This document shows, one piece after another, positions 47,502-57,355 of a stretch of 64,000 nt of DNA. The DNA comes from Nocardia iowensis (GTDB lineage Bacteria; Actinomycetota; Actinomycetes; Mycobacteriales; Mycobacteriaceae), in the NCBI RefSeq assembly GCF_019222765.1, contig NZ_CP078145.1:7254001-7318000 (forward strand). Direction: 5' to 3'. Each line of letters begins with the position of its first letter. Positions within the stretch are counted from its first letter, which is position 1. The translations under genes were made by a program, and so were the position numbers. The notes beneath the pieces are model-generated. The model saw only the letters and a program-made list of their open reading frames with translations, did no database searches and was not told where the DNA came from.

Positions 47502-50498
47502 TCAGCGACCGGCGTCCTGGTACGCCTTCGCCGCGGCATCCAGCTCATCCAGCGCCTTGCCGAAGTCCTGGAAGTTCCCGGTGCGCATGGCATTGCGCAC
47601 GGCCTCGATCTTCCTGTTCAACTCGGCGGCGGCGGCGTCCTTCGCGGGCGACGAGCCGGGTGGCGGGGTGGCCCCGCCCGGCGGCGGCGCCGGGGTGCCA
47701 CCGGTATTGGGCGGCGGCGTAGTGCTCTCGGCCGGTGGCGGTGGCGTGCCGGGTTTCGGCCTGGTCGCCGGGTCGCCACCGAACGGTGTCGCCAGCGAAC
47801 CTGCTCCCGGCAGCACCTGGTTCAGCGCCTCCGCCAAGGTGGACGCATAGCCGACCTTCACACTGCCCGCCTCATCGCGATAACTCACGAGGACGCGCAG
47901 CAACTGCGGGAAGGTCGAGGTGTTCGGCCCGGTATTGCGTTCGTTGTAGAACGGCTCCACATACAAGATGCCGCCGTCGGCGATCGGCAGCGTCAGCAGA
48001 TTGCCGTATTTGATCTTGTTCGAGTTGGACAGCAAGGTCCGCTCACGCGAGACCTCGGGTGCGGTCGTCATCGTGTTCTGCGTCTGCTGCGGACCCTGCG
48101 TCTGCGTATCGGTCGGCAATCGTCGAATCGTGAACTTGCCGTAGCCGTCCGGATCCGAGCGCACCGAGATATACGCGGACAGGAACTGCCGGTTGTAGCC
48201 GACCATGGCGCTGGTCAGGTTGAACACCGGCTTGTTCGTCTGCTGATCGCCGAGCAGCACGTAGTACGGCGGCTGGTTGAGCGTGCCGCCCTCGATCGTC
48301 GGATCGCTCGGCACCGACCAGAACGCGTTGTTGGTGAAGAACTCTCGCGGGTCGTCCACGTGATACTTGGTCAGCATCTCGCGCTGCACCTTGAAGAAGT
48401 CCTCCGGATACCGGAAGTGCGCCCGCAGTTCCGGCGAGATCTCGCTCTCCGGCTTCACCGCGCCGGGGAACACACCGCGCCACGCCTTGAGCACCGGATC
48501 GGTCGAGTCCGTCTCGTACAGGGTCACCGTGCCGTCGTAGGCGTCGACGGTGGCCTTCACCGAGTTGCGGATGTAGCTGACCTCCTTGCGCGGAATCAGC
48601 CTGCCGGTCTTCTTGTCGATGCTGTCCTCGAGCGCACCGTCCAGCGAGGTGGTCTGTGCGTAGGGGTAGTTGTCGAGGGTGGTGTAAGCGTCGACGATCC
48701 ACTGGATCCGGCCGCCGACGACCGCCGGGTAGGCGTTGCCGTCGGTGGTCAGCCATGGCGCCACCTTCTGCACCCGCTCGCGCGGCGCGCGGTTGAAGAT
48801 GATCTTGGAGTCGTCGCCGATGGCCGAGGAGAAGAGAATATTGCGCTCGGCGTACTTGGCGGCGAAGGCAAGCCGGTTGAACCAGTTGCCGATCGGCACC
48901 CCACCCTTGCCGTCATAAGTGAATTGCGCGGTGTCGGAATCGTATTCGCGGGCGCGCTGGCCGTCGGTCCCGCCGACGATCGCGTAGTCCGGACTGGCCT
49001 GCGAAATCACCTCGCCGTAGTAGATGCGCGGCTGGTCGACCTTGATCCGCTGCTTGTCCGTCGGCGTGAACAGGTCGCTGACCATGAAGATCGGGTAGCC
49101 GCTGTCGCTGCTGCCGCCGGTCGCGTTCGGGTCCTCGGACTGTGGCTTGTTCACCCGGTTCGCCGGCGCGGCGACGAAGCCGTTGCCATGGGTGTAGACG
49201 GTGTGCTGGTTGATCCAGTCCTTCTGGTTACCGCTCAACGCCGCCGGGGACAGCTCGCGCGCGGCGACGATGTAGTCCTGCACATCGCCGTCGAGGTTGT
49301 AGCGGTCGATGTCCAGCGACTCCGGGAAGCCGTAGAAGTTCTTCAGCTGCCGCAGCTGGGTGAAGGTGGGCGACAAGATGTTCGGATCGAGCAGCCGGGC
49401 ATTACCGATCGTCGCGGCATCGACCGGCACCTCCCCTGGCGTCTTCTTGCTCTCGCCCTTGTAGTCGATGTAATCGATCTTGTCGTCGGTAATGCCGAAC
49501 GCCTGCCTGGTCGCGGCGATATTGCGTTCGATGTATTCGCTTTCCTTGTCCGCGGCGTTCGGGCGCACCGAGAACTGCTCGACCACCAGCGGCCAGACCG
49601 CGCCGACCAAGATCGAGGACAGCACCAGCAGCGCGGCCGCCATGGCGGGCAGCCGCAGATCGCGAAGCACGATGCCGGCGAAGAAGGCGAGCGCGCAGAT
49701 CACCGCGATGGACAACAGGATCAGCTTGGCGGGCAGCACCGCGTTGATATCGGTGAAGGAACCACCGGTGAAGGTGGGCTCCTTACGACTGCTCATCAGC
49801 AGCTCATAGCGATCGAACCAGTACGCGATCGCCTTGAGCAGCACGAAAAGGCCCGCGATCACGGCCAATTGGATGCGCGCGGCACGGGTCAGCGTGCCCT
49901 CGCGACCGCTCAGCCGCAGGCCGCCGAAGACGTAGTGCGTCACCAGGCTGGCAAAGAACGCGATGACCACGGCGACGAACAACCAGTTCAGCACCATCCG
50001 ATACAGCGGCAGCTCGAAGGCGTAGAAGCTGACGTCGAGATGGAACTGCGGGTCCGTCTGGTTGAACGTGCTGCTGTTCAGGAACAGCTGCACGGTGACC
50101 CAATTCGATTGCGCCACCAGGCCGGACAGCAGCCCGAGCAACACCGGGATGCCGACGCCGAACAGCCGCAGCCGGCTCATCACGGTGGTGCGGTAGCGCG
50201 CGATCGGATCGTTCGGCCCGGCCACCGGCACGAACACCGGCCGGGATCGATACGCCAGCAGCAATGCCAGCCAGACGATCAGGCCGACGAACAGCGCGAC
50301 GCCGACGAACAGCAGGATCCGAGTCCACAGCACGGTGAGATACACACTGCGGAAACCGACCTCGCCGAACCACAACCAATTGGTATAGGTGTCCGTCAGT
50401 CGTGGACCTAGCAACAGCAACGCCGCAAGGGCGATGGCCGCCAGCAGCAGCGCGCGGCTGCGTCGGGAAAGCGAAGGTAAGCCGGTGGGGGGCCGCAT
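47502..50498 (-). CDS. UPF0182 family membrane protein
   Basis: A 998-residue membrane protein, ortholog of mycobacterial Rv3193c by synteny. The first 330 residues contain about seven membrane helices (ALLLAAIALAALLLL, TRILLFVGVALFVGLIVWLA...), followed by a large extracytoplasmic region and a Pro-rich C-terminus with PGTPPPPAESTTPPPNTGGT before a final helical tail. The UPF0182 family is conserved in Actinobacteria with unknown function. ATG 50498 (MRPPTGLPS) is used; GTG 50504 is an alternative. Divergent from the PPA1309-like gene. Confidence 0.88.
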   Translation of the reverse strand: MRPPTGLPSLSRRSRALLLAAIALAALLLLGPRLTDTYTNWLWFGEVGFRSVYLTVLWTRILLFVGVALFVGLIVWLALLLAYRSRPVFVPVAGPNDPIARYRTTVMSRLRLFGVGIPVLLGLLSGLVAQSNWVTVQLFLNSSTFNQTDPQFHLDVSFYAFELPLYRMVLNWLFVAVVIAFFASLVTHYVFGGLRLSGREGTLTRAARIQLAVIAGLFVLLKAIAYWFDRYELLMSSRKEPTFTGGSFTDINAVLPAKLILLSIAVICALAFFAGIVLRDLRLPAMAAALLVLSSILVGAVWPLVVEQFSVRPNAADKESEYIERNIAATRQAFGITDDKIDYIDYKGESKKTPGEVPVDAATIGNARLLDPNILSPTFTQLRQLKNFYGFPESLDIDRYNLDGDVQDYIVAARELSPAALSGNQKDWINQHTVYTHGNGFVAAPANRVNKPQSEDPNATGGSSDSGYPIFMVSDLFTPTDKQRIKVDQPRIYYGEVISQASPDYAIVGGTDGQRAREYDSDTAQFTYDGKGGVPIGNWFNRLAFAAKYAERNILFSSAIGDDSKIIFNRAPRERVQKVAPWLTTDGNAYPAVVGGRIQWIVDAYTTLDNYPYAQTTSLDGALEDSIDKKTGRLIPRKEVSYIRNSVKATVDAYDGTVTLYETDSTDPVLKAWRGVFPGAVKPESEISPELRAHFRYPEDFFKVQREMLTKYHVDDPREFFTNNAFWSVPSDPTIEGGTLNQPPYYVLLGDQQTNKPVFNLTSAMVGYNRQFLSAYISVRSDPDGYGKFTIRRLPTDTQTQGPQQTQNTMTTAPEVSRERTLLSNSNKIKYGNLLTLPIADGGILYVEPFYNERNTGPNTSTFPQLLRVLVSYRDEAGSVKVGYASTLAEALNQVLPGAGSLATPFGGDPATRPKPGTPPPPAESTTPPPNTGGTPAPPPGGATPPPGSSPAKDAAAAELNRKIEAVRNAMRTGNFQDFGKALDELDAAAKAYQDAGR

Positions 50499-50739
50499 GC
50501 CCACGATGCCACTCTCCAAGGTCCGGCGGCGCTCGCGCCGATACAGCAGGCCGAAACGCCGCAGTCCGATGTTGCGGGGTGGTCCTTTCGGACCGTCTCG
50601 GCCTACTCTACGGAATCGGACACAGATCACACGTAGTGCATCTGTCGCGGCGCTCGCAAAACTCGCGCGTGGTGGTCGATCGAGCGTGAACCTGCGGGTT
50701 TGTGGATTGCCTTTTCAGTCGGTTTGGTTGGATGTTCCC

Positions 50740-51339
50740 GTGACTCCCGCAGATCTGCACGCCGAACTGCTCCTCGCCCGCTCTGTCCGGGAGGTGGCCG
50801 AATTCGTCGACGCCGAAGGCTGGGGCAGACCGCCGCAGATGTTCGCCCTGGTGCCTACCGCTGAGCTGGTCGCGGCGCAGCCGGAGCTGCTCGACGAGGT
50901 CGATGAGGCGGCCGAGCTCACTCCCGTTGCCCAGGAATCGTTTCCGGACGACGTGACGGGCGGGTCGATGGCTCTGGACGAGTTCCTCGCGACCACCAGC
51001 TGGCCGCCCGCCGTGCAGGGCTGCGTGCTGGTTCAGGAAATCGTGGTGCTGCCGCCGGATGCCGAATCGACGCTGGACGAGGCGCTGGTGCCGCTACTCG
51101 CCGACCACGAGGCGGCCGACGCCGCCGCGCGCGCCGCGGCCGAAGCGCATCCGGACCGCAGGGAGGCCCGGCTGTTCGCCGCGGTGCTGCGCGAGGGCGC
51201 GTCGCTGTGCCTGTTGCAGGTGCGTCCGGAGGACGACGCCGACGAATTCGCCGACATGGACCTGCGCACCTACCCCAACCTCGCGCCCAACCTCATCGAC
51301 GCGCTGCACGCCACGATGGAGAACGAGCCGTTCGACTGA
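50740..51339 (+). CDS. PPA1309-family protein
   Basis: A 199-residue cytoplasmic protein of a family conserved in Actinobacteria next to UPF0182 genes. Landmarks: GWGRPPQMFALVPTAELVAA, PAVQGCVLVQEIVVLPPDAE and DMDLRTYPNLAPNLIDALHA. Function unknown. GTG 50740 is chosen because it starts just before TPADLHAELLLARSV; no strong RBS is seen. It converges with the PDZ protease gene, stops four bases apart. Confidence 0.75.
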   Translation: MTPADLHAELLLARSVREVAEFVDAEGWGRPPQMFALVPTAELVAAQPELLDEVDEAAELTPVAQESFPDDVTGGSMALDEFLATTSWPPAVQGCVLVQEIVVLPPDAESTLDEALVPLLADHEAADAAARAAAEAHPDRREARLFAAVLREGASLCLLQVRPEDDADEFADMDLRTYPNLAPNLIDALHATMENEPFD

Positions 51340-51343
51340 CCGC

Positions 51344-52369
51344 TCAGCTACAGCCGACGGTGGTCTTGCCCGCGTTCAGGTCGTTGAGGGATTGCACTGC
51401 GCCGGTCAGGGTTTCGACCTTGACCAGGCGTAGGCCGTCGGGTGTTCGCTGCTTTGCCTCGTTGCAGTTCGCGGCGGGGACCAGGAAGGTCTCGGCGCCC
51501 GCGTCGCGGGCGGCCATCATCTTGTACGGGATGCCGCCGATCGGGCCGACCTTGCCGTCCTGATCGATGGTGCCGGTGCCCGCGACGAACTTGCCGCCGT
51601 CCAGCTCGCCGGGGGTGAGCTTGTCGATCAGCGCGAGACTGAACATCAGTCCGGCCGACGGGCCACCGATGTCGGCGAGGTTGAAGTCCACCTGCACCGG
51701 CGGGCGGGCGCCCTCCCCCGGTGTCACGCCGAGGTAGCCCTTGTCCTTGTCGTCCGGGCGGGCGCCGAGGGTCACCTGGACGGTCTGCTCGGCGTTCTCG
51801 CGGCGCAGCTGCACGGTCAGTTGCGCGCCCGGCGGCTGTGACGACACCGCGTCCACCACGTCCTTCGGCTCGTTCATCGGCGCGCCGTTGATGCTGACGA
51901 TCTCGTCGCCCGCTCGCAGCACGTCCTTGGCCGGGCCGTCGTCGGCCACCTTGCGCAGCAGCACCACCGTCGGCAGGTTCAGGAAGTGCAGGGCCGCCAC
52001 CTCGGCATTGCCCTCGGAATCCTTGAAGTCCTGCTGGTTGGACTTGTCGATCTCGTCGCGCGACACCCCGGGTGGGTAGACCTCCGCGCGCGGCACCAGC
52101 CCGTGCTTGCCGCTCGCCCAGAAGCCGAACGCCTCGAAGATGCTCAGCCCGTCGCGCACCGACACCGTGGTCATGTTGAGGTGCCCGGTGGTCGGGTCCA
52201 CCTCGGTGCCGCGGACGTCGACCACCTCTTTGCCGTCCACCTTGCCGAGCGTGTTGAAGGTGGGGCCGGGGCCGAGTGCGACGAACGGCACAGTGAGCAC
52301 AGTGCCGAGCGCGCCGAGCACGAGCACCGGGATCAGAGCGGCCACCAGGGTGAGGATCCGACGATTCAC
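51344..52369 (-). CDS. PDZ/Lon-like S16 serine protease
   Basis: A 341-residue membrane-anchored protease, ortholog of Rv3194c by synteny. It has an N-terminal membrane helix (LVAALIPVLVLGALGTVL), a PDZ domain (about 135-205, including AGDEIVSINGAPMNEPKDVV) and a Lon-type catalytic domain (about 215-341) with Ser238 (GGPSAGLMF) and Lys283 (GIPYKMMAA) as the dyad. It resembles YlbL-like proteins. GTG 52369 gives the normal N-terminus; no RBS is visible, which suggests a leaderless transcript. Confidence 0.88.
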   Translation of the reverse strand: MNRRILTLVAALIPVLVLGALGTVLTVPFVALGPGPTFNTLGKVDGKEVVDVRGTEVDPTTGHLNMTTVSVRDGLSIFEAFGFWASGKHGLVPRAEVYPPGVSRDEIDKSNQQDFKDSEGNAEVAALHFLNLPTVVLLRKVADDGPAKDVLRAGDEIVSINGAPMNEPKDVVDAVSSQPPGAQLTVQLRRENAEQTVQVTLGARPDDKDKGYLGVTPGEGARPPVQVDFNLADIGGPSAGLMFSLALIDKLTPGELDGGKFVAGTGTIDQDGKVGPIGGIPYKMMAARDAGAETFLVPAANCNEAKQRTPDGLRLVKVETLTGAVQSLNDLNAGKTTVGCS

Positions 52370-52495
52370 CTGGACCACAGTAGTGATCGCCGCCGTCGAA
52401 GGACGGTAGAGGCGGACATTCGGCGTTGCCGCGCGTCCCCGGTTTCGCGCCGCGCGAACGTCAACTGCCTGCACTACACGCGTAACGTTAGGCAT

Positions 52496-53923
52496 ATGAG
52501 TGACGTCCCCTTCGGATTTTCGAACCGCGACGACGACGACCGCAACCGCGGTGACGAACCGGGCGGTCCCGAGTCGAACAACCCGTTCGGAGTGGGTGGA
52601 CCCGGTGGCGGTTTCGATCCGTCGCAGCTCGGCCAGATGCTGACCTCGCTCGGCCAGATGCTCAGCGGCATGGGTCAGCCCGGCTCGGCGCAGTCCGGCC
52701 CGGTGAATTACGACGTCGCCAAGCGACTGGCTCGCCAGCAGCTCGGCTCGAACGTGACCCCGGTATCGGCGAGCACCGCTAACGCCATCGCCGACGCCGC
52801 GCACCTGGCCGAACTGTGGCTCGACGGCGCGACCACGCTGCCCGCAGGCGCGAGCAAGACTGTTGCCTGGACCGCCAACGACTGGATCGAGGAGACGCTG
52901 TCCACCTGGCAGCGACTGTGCGACCCGGTGGCCCAGCAGATTTCCGGCATGTGGACCGCCTCGCTGCCGGAAGAGGCCAAGGAATTCGCGGCGCCGATGG
53001 TCGGCATGCTCGGTCAGATGGGTGGCCTCGCCTTCGGCTCGCAGCTCGGCCAGGCCCTCGGCCAGCTCGCCAAGGAGGTGCTGACCTCGACCGACATCGG
53101 TCTGCCGCTCGGCCCGACCGGTACCGCCGCCCTGCTGCCCTCGGCCATCGCGGACTTCAGCGCGGGCCTGGAGCAGCCGGAGAGCGAGATCATGGTGTTC
53201 CTCGCCGCACGCGAAGCGGCGCATCAGCGGCTTTTCGGCCATGTGCCGTGGCTGCGGCAGCAGGTGCTCGCCGCCGTCGAGGACTACGCGCGTGGCATCC
53301 GGATGGACTTCTCCGCATTGGAGGAGGCCGCCCAGGGCATCGACCCGATGGCGTTGACCGATCCCGCCAAGCTCGAGGAAATCCTGTCGCAGGGCGCCTT
53401 CGAACCGCAGACCACACCGGAGCAGAAGCAGGCACTGGAGCGGCTGGAGACCTTGCTCGCCTTGATCGAGGGCTGGGTCGAGGTCGTGGTCACCGATGCC
53501 GTCGGCGATCGACTGCCCGGCGCGGGCGCGCTGGCCGAGACCCTGCGCAGGCGGCGGGCCACCGGTGGTCCGGCCGAGCAGACGTTCGCGACGCTGGTCG
53601 GGCTGGAACTGCGGCCACGCAAGCTGCGCGAGGCCGCGGCCCTGTGGCGCAGGCTGACCAGCGACGCGGGAATGGAGAAGCGAGACGGTGTCTGGGCGCA
53701 CCCCGACCTGCTGCCCGACTCCAATGATCTGGACTCCCCCGCTGGATTCATCGATTCGGTGATCGGCGGCGGCACCACCGCCTTCGACGATCCGCTTGCC
53801 CAGTTGGCGGAGACCGAGGCCAAGGAAAAGGCCGAACGGCAGAAGTCCGACGACGACGAACGGCGCGCGGACGGCGGCGAGTCCGGCCCTGACCTGGGTA
53901 AGGACAGCGGCCCGTCCGCTTGA
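52496..53923 (+). CDS. DUF2342 zinc-dependent metalloprotease-like protein
   Basis: A 475-residue protein, ortholog of Rv3195 by synteny. A Gly/Asn/Pro-rich N-terminus (about 1-70) precedes the DUF2342 domain (about 75-440) with FAAPMVGMLGQMGGLAFGSQ and the metal-site region FLAAREAAHQRLFGHVPWLR, where a normal HExxH is reduced to REAAH. Substrates are unknown. A TAACGT -10-like box ends about nine bases before ATG 52496, so the mRNA may be leaderless. Confidence 0.85.
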   Translation: MSDVPFGFSNRDDDDRNRGDEPGGPESNNPFGVGGPGGGFDPSQLGQMLTSLGQMLSGMGQPGSAQSGPVNYDVAKRLARQQLGSNVTPVSASTANAIADAAHLAELWLDGATTLPAGASKTVAWTANDWIEETLSTWQRLCDPVAQQISGMWTASLPEEAKEFAAPMVGMLGQMGGLAFGSQLGQALGQLAKEVLTSTDIGLPLGPTGTAALLPSAIADFSAGLEQPESEIMVFLAAREAAHQRLFGHVPWLRQQVLAAVEDYARGIRMDFSALEEAAQGIDPMALTDPAKLEEILSQGAFEPQTTPEQKQALERLETLLALIEGWVEVVVTDAVGDRLPGAGALAETLRRRRATGGPAEQTFATLVGLELRPRKLREAAALWRRLTSDAGMEKRDGVWAHPDLLPDSNDLDSPAGFIDSVIGGGTTAFDDPLAQLAETEAKEKAERQKSDDDERRADGGESGPDLGKDSGPSA

Positions 53924-54009
53924 GTGCCCTGTTGGTAGCCACGAATCCCTGTGGATAACTTCGGGTTTCGTGGCTAGGCGGGTCTGTCGGGATCCGCATA
54001 CTGCTCGGC

Positions 54010-54915
54010 ATGACATCACTGTGTCGTGGTCCGCTGCTGCCCCCGCAGATCGCCGTGCTGGTGCGCCCGTCCGGCGTCGTGCAACTCGGCTGGCATCCGG
54101 AGACCGCGCTGGTACTGGATGCCGCCGGGCTCGACGCCGATACGGTGCTGGCCTTCCTACGCCTGCTGGACGGCATGCAGACGCGGCCGCAAATCGTCTG
54201 GCGCGCCGGTGAATGCGGTATCGAGCCCGACCACGCGCTGGCCCTGCTCGACGTGCTGGACGAGGCCGGGCTGCTCGAGCATCCCGAAGACCGCGGCGGT
54301 CGGATCAGATCGGTGCGCGTGCACGGGCTCGGGCCGGTGTCGGACGCGGTCGCCGCGGGCCTGCGCAAACTCGGTGTGCGACCGAGCCGTTCGCGCGACT
54401 ACCGGCCACACACGGCCCCGGCGTCCACCTGGCGGGTCGACCTGGTGGTGTTGACCGACACCCTGGTGGCCGACCCGCGTCTCGTGGAGGATCTGGTGCG
54501 GCACCGGATCGCCCACCTTCCGGTGCGGATCCGGGACGGCCGAGGGGTGGTCGGCCCGCTCGTGCTGCCCGGTGCGACCAGTTGCCTGCGCTGCGCCGAC
54601 CTCCTGCGCGCCGACAACGACGCGGACTGGCCGCATCTTGCCGCGCAGTTGCTGGGCCGGGTCGGGCACGCGTCCCCGGCCCGGATCGCGGCCACCGCGG
54701 CCCTCGCGGTCAGCGAAGTCGAGGCCGTGCTGGCCATGACGACCAGACGCGCACCGGCCACCCTGGACGCCACACTCGAACTGGATCTGGACTCGCACCT
54801 GCTCGACCGACGGCGCTGGCCGCGCCATGCCGACTGCTCGTGTCGCCGAATTCCCGCTGGCCTCAGCGGGTGTCGAGAACACGCGAGCCGACCGGGCGAC
54901 GCGGCATCGGAGTGA
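54010..54915 (+). CDS. ThiF/cyclodehydratase-like protein
   Basis: A 301-residue protein resembling the N-terminal and linker part of bacteriocin/TOMM cyclodehydratases and ThiF-like proteins. It has LLPPQIAVLVRPSGVVQLGW at the start, a hydrophobic middle with VHGLGPVSDAVAAGLRKLGV, and Cys motifs CLRCADLLRADND and CSCRRI that may bind zinc. No complete ATP-binding E1 motif is seen, so activity is uncertain. Its place between DUF2342 and the ABC1 kinase matches Rv3196. Confidence 0.75.
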   Translation: MTSLCRGPLLPPQIAVLVRPSGVVQLGWHPETALVLDAAGLDADTVLAFLRLLDGMQTRPQIVWRAGECGIEPDHALALLDVLDEAGLLEHPEDRGGRIRSVRVHGLGPVSDAVAAGLRKLGVRPSRSRDYRPHTAPASTWRVDLVVLTDTLVADPRLVEDLVRHRIAHLPVRIRDGRGVVGPLVLPGATSCLRCADLLRADNDADWPHLAAQLLGRVGHASPARIAATAALAVSEVEAVLAMTTRRAPATLDATLELDLDSHLLDRRRWPRHADCSCRRIPAGLSGCREHASRPGDAASE

Positions 54916-54992
54916 TCGGGGTCACTGCCGTCGACGGTATCGAATCAAGATTGCCATGGCTAAGTAGCGGGTCCTTCCGCCATGATGGGTAC

Positions 54993-56336
54993 GTGTCTGA
55001 GATCGTGCGCCGTCGCTCGTCCCGCAACGCCAAGTTGGCCAAGATTCCGCTCGGCATCGCCGGGCGGGCCGCTGTGGGGTTCGGTAAGAAGCTGGCCGGG
55101 GGCGACAAGTCCGAAATCAACGCGAACCTGAACCAGAAGGCCGCCGAGCAGCTGTTCACCGTGCTCGGTGAGCTCAAGGGCGGTGCGATGAAGTTCGGGC
55201 AGGCACTCAGTGTGATGGAGGCCGCCGTCCCCGAGGAGTTCGGCGAGCACTACCGCGAGGCGCTGACCAAGCTGCAGGCCGCCGCGCCGCCGATGCCTGC
55301 GGAGACCGTGCACCGGGTGTTGGACCAGCAGCTCGGCACCCAGTGGCGGCAGCGGTTCACGGAGTTCGACGACGTCCCCGCCGCATCGGCCAGCATCGGT
55401 CAGGTGCACAAGGCGATCTGGTCGGACGGCCGCGTCGTCGCGGTGAAGGTGCAGTACCCCGGTGCCGACGAGGCGCTGCGCGCGGACCTCAAGACGCTGA
55501 ACCGGATGACCGGGCTGCTCGCGTCGGTCATCCCCGGCGCCGACGTGAAGCCGATCCTCGCCGAGATCACCGAACGCACCGAGGAAGAGCTCGACTACCG
55601 CAACGAGGCGACGAACCAGCGCGCCTTCGCCAAGGGTTTCGACGGGCACCCGGAGATCGTGGTGCCCAAGGTGGTGGCCAGCTCGCCGAAGGTGATCGTC
55701 ACCGAATGGCTCGACGGCACCGCGGTCTCTTCGATCATCCAGGCGGGCGCCGCCGACCCCGAGGGCACCCGCGCCCTGCGCAACCGCGTCGCGGGCCTGA
55801 TGGGCCGCTTTCACTTCTCCTCCCCGGAAACCGTCGGCCTGCTGCACGCCGACCCGCATCCCGGCAATTTCATGATGCTCGCCGACGGCAAGCTCGCGGT
55901 GATCGACTTCGGCGCCTGCGCGCCGATGCCGAACGGGTTTCCCCCCGTGCTCGGCCGCATGCTCGCGCTCGCGGTGGAGGAGCGCTTCGAGGAACTCACC
56001 GAGCTCATGTACGACAACGGCTGGGTCATCCCCGGCCGCACCGTCACCCACAAAGAGATCGCCGACTACCTGCGCCCCTTCACCGACCCGATCCGGTCCG
56101 ACTCGTTCCACTTCACCCGCAAGTGGATGCAGCGGGTCGCGGGCAAAGCCTCCGACATCACCAGCCAGGAGATGAAAACCGCACGCGCCCTGCAACTTCC
56201 GGCCGAATACGTGATGATCTTCCGAGTACTCGGCGGCTCGGTGGGCATCCTCGCCCAACTCGACGCCGAACTTCCCTTCATGGAACTGGTCCGCACCTGG
56301 ATGCCCGGGTTCCGCGAGGAGCGCACCGTCAGCTGA
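54993..56336 (+). CDS. ABC1/UbiB-family kinase-like protein
   Basis: A 447-residue protein, ortholog of Rv3197. It has the UbiB/ADCK landmarks: KxGQ motif GGAMKFGQALS (about 64-73), ASASIGQVHKA, VVAVKVQYPG (invariant Lys), ERTEEELDYRNEATN, HADPHPGNFM (catalytic loop) and VIDFGA (metal-binding Asp). These atypical kinases act in lipid or isoprenoid metabolism; in M. tuberculosis the Rv3197 region is linked to macrolide tolerance through WhiB7. GTG 54993 is the likely start. Confidence 0.88.
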   Translation: MSEIVRRRSSRNAKLAKIPLGIAGRAAVGFGKKLAGGDKSEINANLNQKAAEQLFTVLGELKGGAMKFGQALSVMEAAVPEEFGEHYREALTKLQAAAPPMPAETVHRVLDQQLGTQWRQRFTEFDDVPAASASIGQVHKAIWSDGRVVAVKVQYPGADEALRADLKTLNRMTGLLASVIPGADVKPILAEITERTEEELDYRNEATNQRAFAKGFDGHPEIVVPKVVASSPKVIVTEWLDGTAVSSIIQAGAADPEGTRALRNRVAGLMGRFHFSSPETVGLLHADPHPGNFMMLADGKLAVIDFGACAPMPNGFPPVLGRMLALAVEERFEELTELMYDNGWVIPGRTVTHKEIADYLRPFTDPIRSDSFHFTRKWMQRVAGKASDITSQEMKTARALQLPAEYVMIFRVLGGSVGILAQLDAELPFMELVRTWMPGFREERTVS

Positions 56337-56619
56337 CGCGCCGGGCGCTCGCGCCCCGCGGTGATTCTCGGCCCGGTGACGCTGATTGCCGCCGACGGCG
56401 GCATCGGTGGGCTCGCCGACTTCACTATTCCGCCGCTCTGCTCCCAGGATGTCGGTCCCGTGGTCGCCGCATTGTGGGCGGCTTCTTGCGCGGCGATCCG
56501 TTCCCCTACCGTGGCTTTTCTCCACTATGTGGGAAGGGTTCCGATCACCGTGATGTAAATACGGGGATTTCACACCATTCGGCTGAAAGTGTGCGGAGCA
56601 GACAAGGAAGGCCGAGCAA

Positions 56620-57225
56620 GTGCGGAACGACAGCGACGACCGGGCGCGCTGGCCCGGGCTCGGCGCCGTTGTGCACGATCGCAGGCGTGCGGCACGGCTG
56701 ACGCTGGCCACGCTGGCCGCGAAAACCGAACTGTCGCAATCATTCCTGAGCCAATTGGAAAACGGGCGAACCAATACGAGTCTGCGCTCGCTGCAACGCA
56801 TCGCCGACGCGCTCGACACCACGGCGACCGAATTACTCGCGGCGGCCGACAGCACGCCCGGTGCGGTGGTCGTCCGTGCGGACGAAGGCCGTCTCGATCA
56901 AGCAGACCCGAACACCGACGGCTCGGTGCGCTCGCTGGTCCACGGCAGCAGGGACCTGCGCGCACTCGAGTTCATCGGAGGAACCGAACGCGGCGAGCGC
57001 GAATTCACCCACCCCAATGACGAATTGATCTACGTGGTCACCGGGACGATCACGGTCGTCGCCAACGGCGAGGAAGTGACCTTGTCCACCGGAGACTCCT
57101 ATTACTGCCCGTCGGGCGTGCGCCACCGCTGGTGGGCGCACGCCGACGACACCACAACACTCGTGCTCGCCGTCGCCGACGGGCGGACCGTCCGCCGGGC
57201 ACCCCACCGGCCACGGCGCACCTGA
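56620..57225 (+). CDS. XRE-cupin transcriptional regulator
   Basis: A 201-residue regulator: an N-terminal XRE helix-turn-helix (about 14-70: AARLTLATLAAKTELSQSFL, SQLENGRTNTSLRSLQRIAD) and a C-terminal cupin barrel (about 115-190: GEREFTHPNDELIYVVTGTI, GDSYYCPSGVRHRWW) that probably binds a small metabolite. AAGGAAGG precedes GTG 56620. The gene is not part of the conserved core, so it was inserted between the ABC1 kinase and whiB7. The 283 bases before it hold nothing else recognisable. Confidence 0.85.
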   Translation: MRNDSDDRARWPGLGAVVHDRRRAARLTLATLAAKTELSQSFLSQLENGRTNTSLRSLQRIADALDTTATELLAAADSTPGAVVVRADEGRLDQADPNTDGSVRSLVHGSRDLRALEFIGGTERGEREFTHPNDELIYVVTGTITVVANGEEVTLSTGDSYYCPSGVRHRWWAHADDTTTLVLAVADGRTVRRAPHRPRRT

Positions 57226-57235
57226 TACAACGCAA

Positions 57236-57270
57236 ACGAGCCGCCCACCGGGCAACGGTGAGCGGTTCGT
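57236..57270. terminator. terminator between XRE-cupin gene and whiB7
   Basis: Arms ACGAGCCGCCCACCG (57236-57250) and CGGTGAGCGGTTCGT (57256-57270) pair over 15 bp with two G-U pairs, followed by CTGCTTTCTCGTT. It lies between convergent genes. Confidence 0.7.
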
Positions 57271-57355
57271 CTGCTTTCTCGTTCGTTGGCTCGGCCCGTG
57301 TCAGGACCAACCGAATCGAGCACATCGACCGGAGGGAGGGAAGTCACTCCCGGTT

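Noticed and set aside
47487..50411. A 974-codon open frame on the plus strand, opposite the UPF0182 gene
   Set aside because: It is the mirror of a real gene in high-GC DNA; its translation is Arg/Gly/His-rich without any motif and has no RBS.
51344..54019. Extended 891-codon reading of the PDZ protease gene
   Set aside because: The frame happens to be open upstream through the DUF2342 gene on the other strand; the membrane anchor and family start fit GTG 52369.
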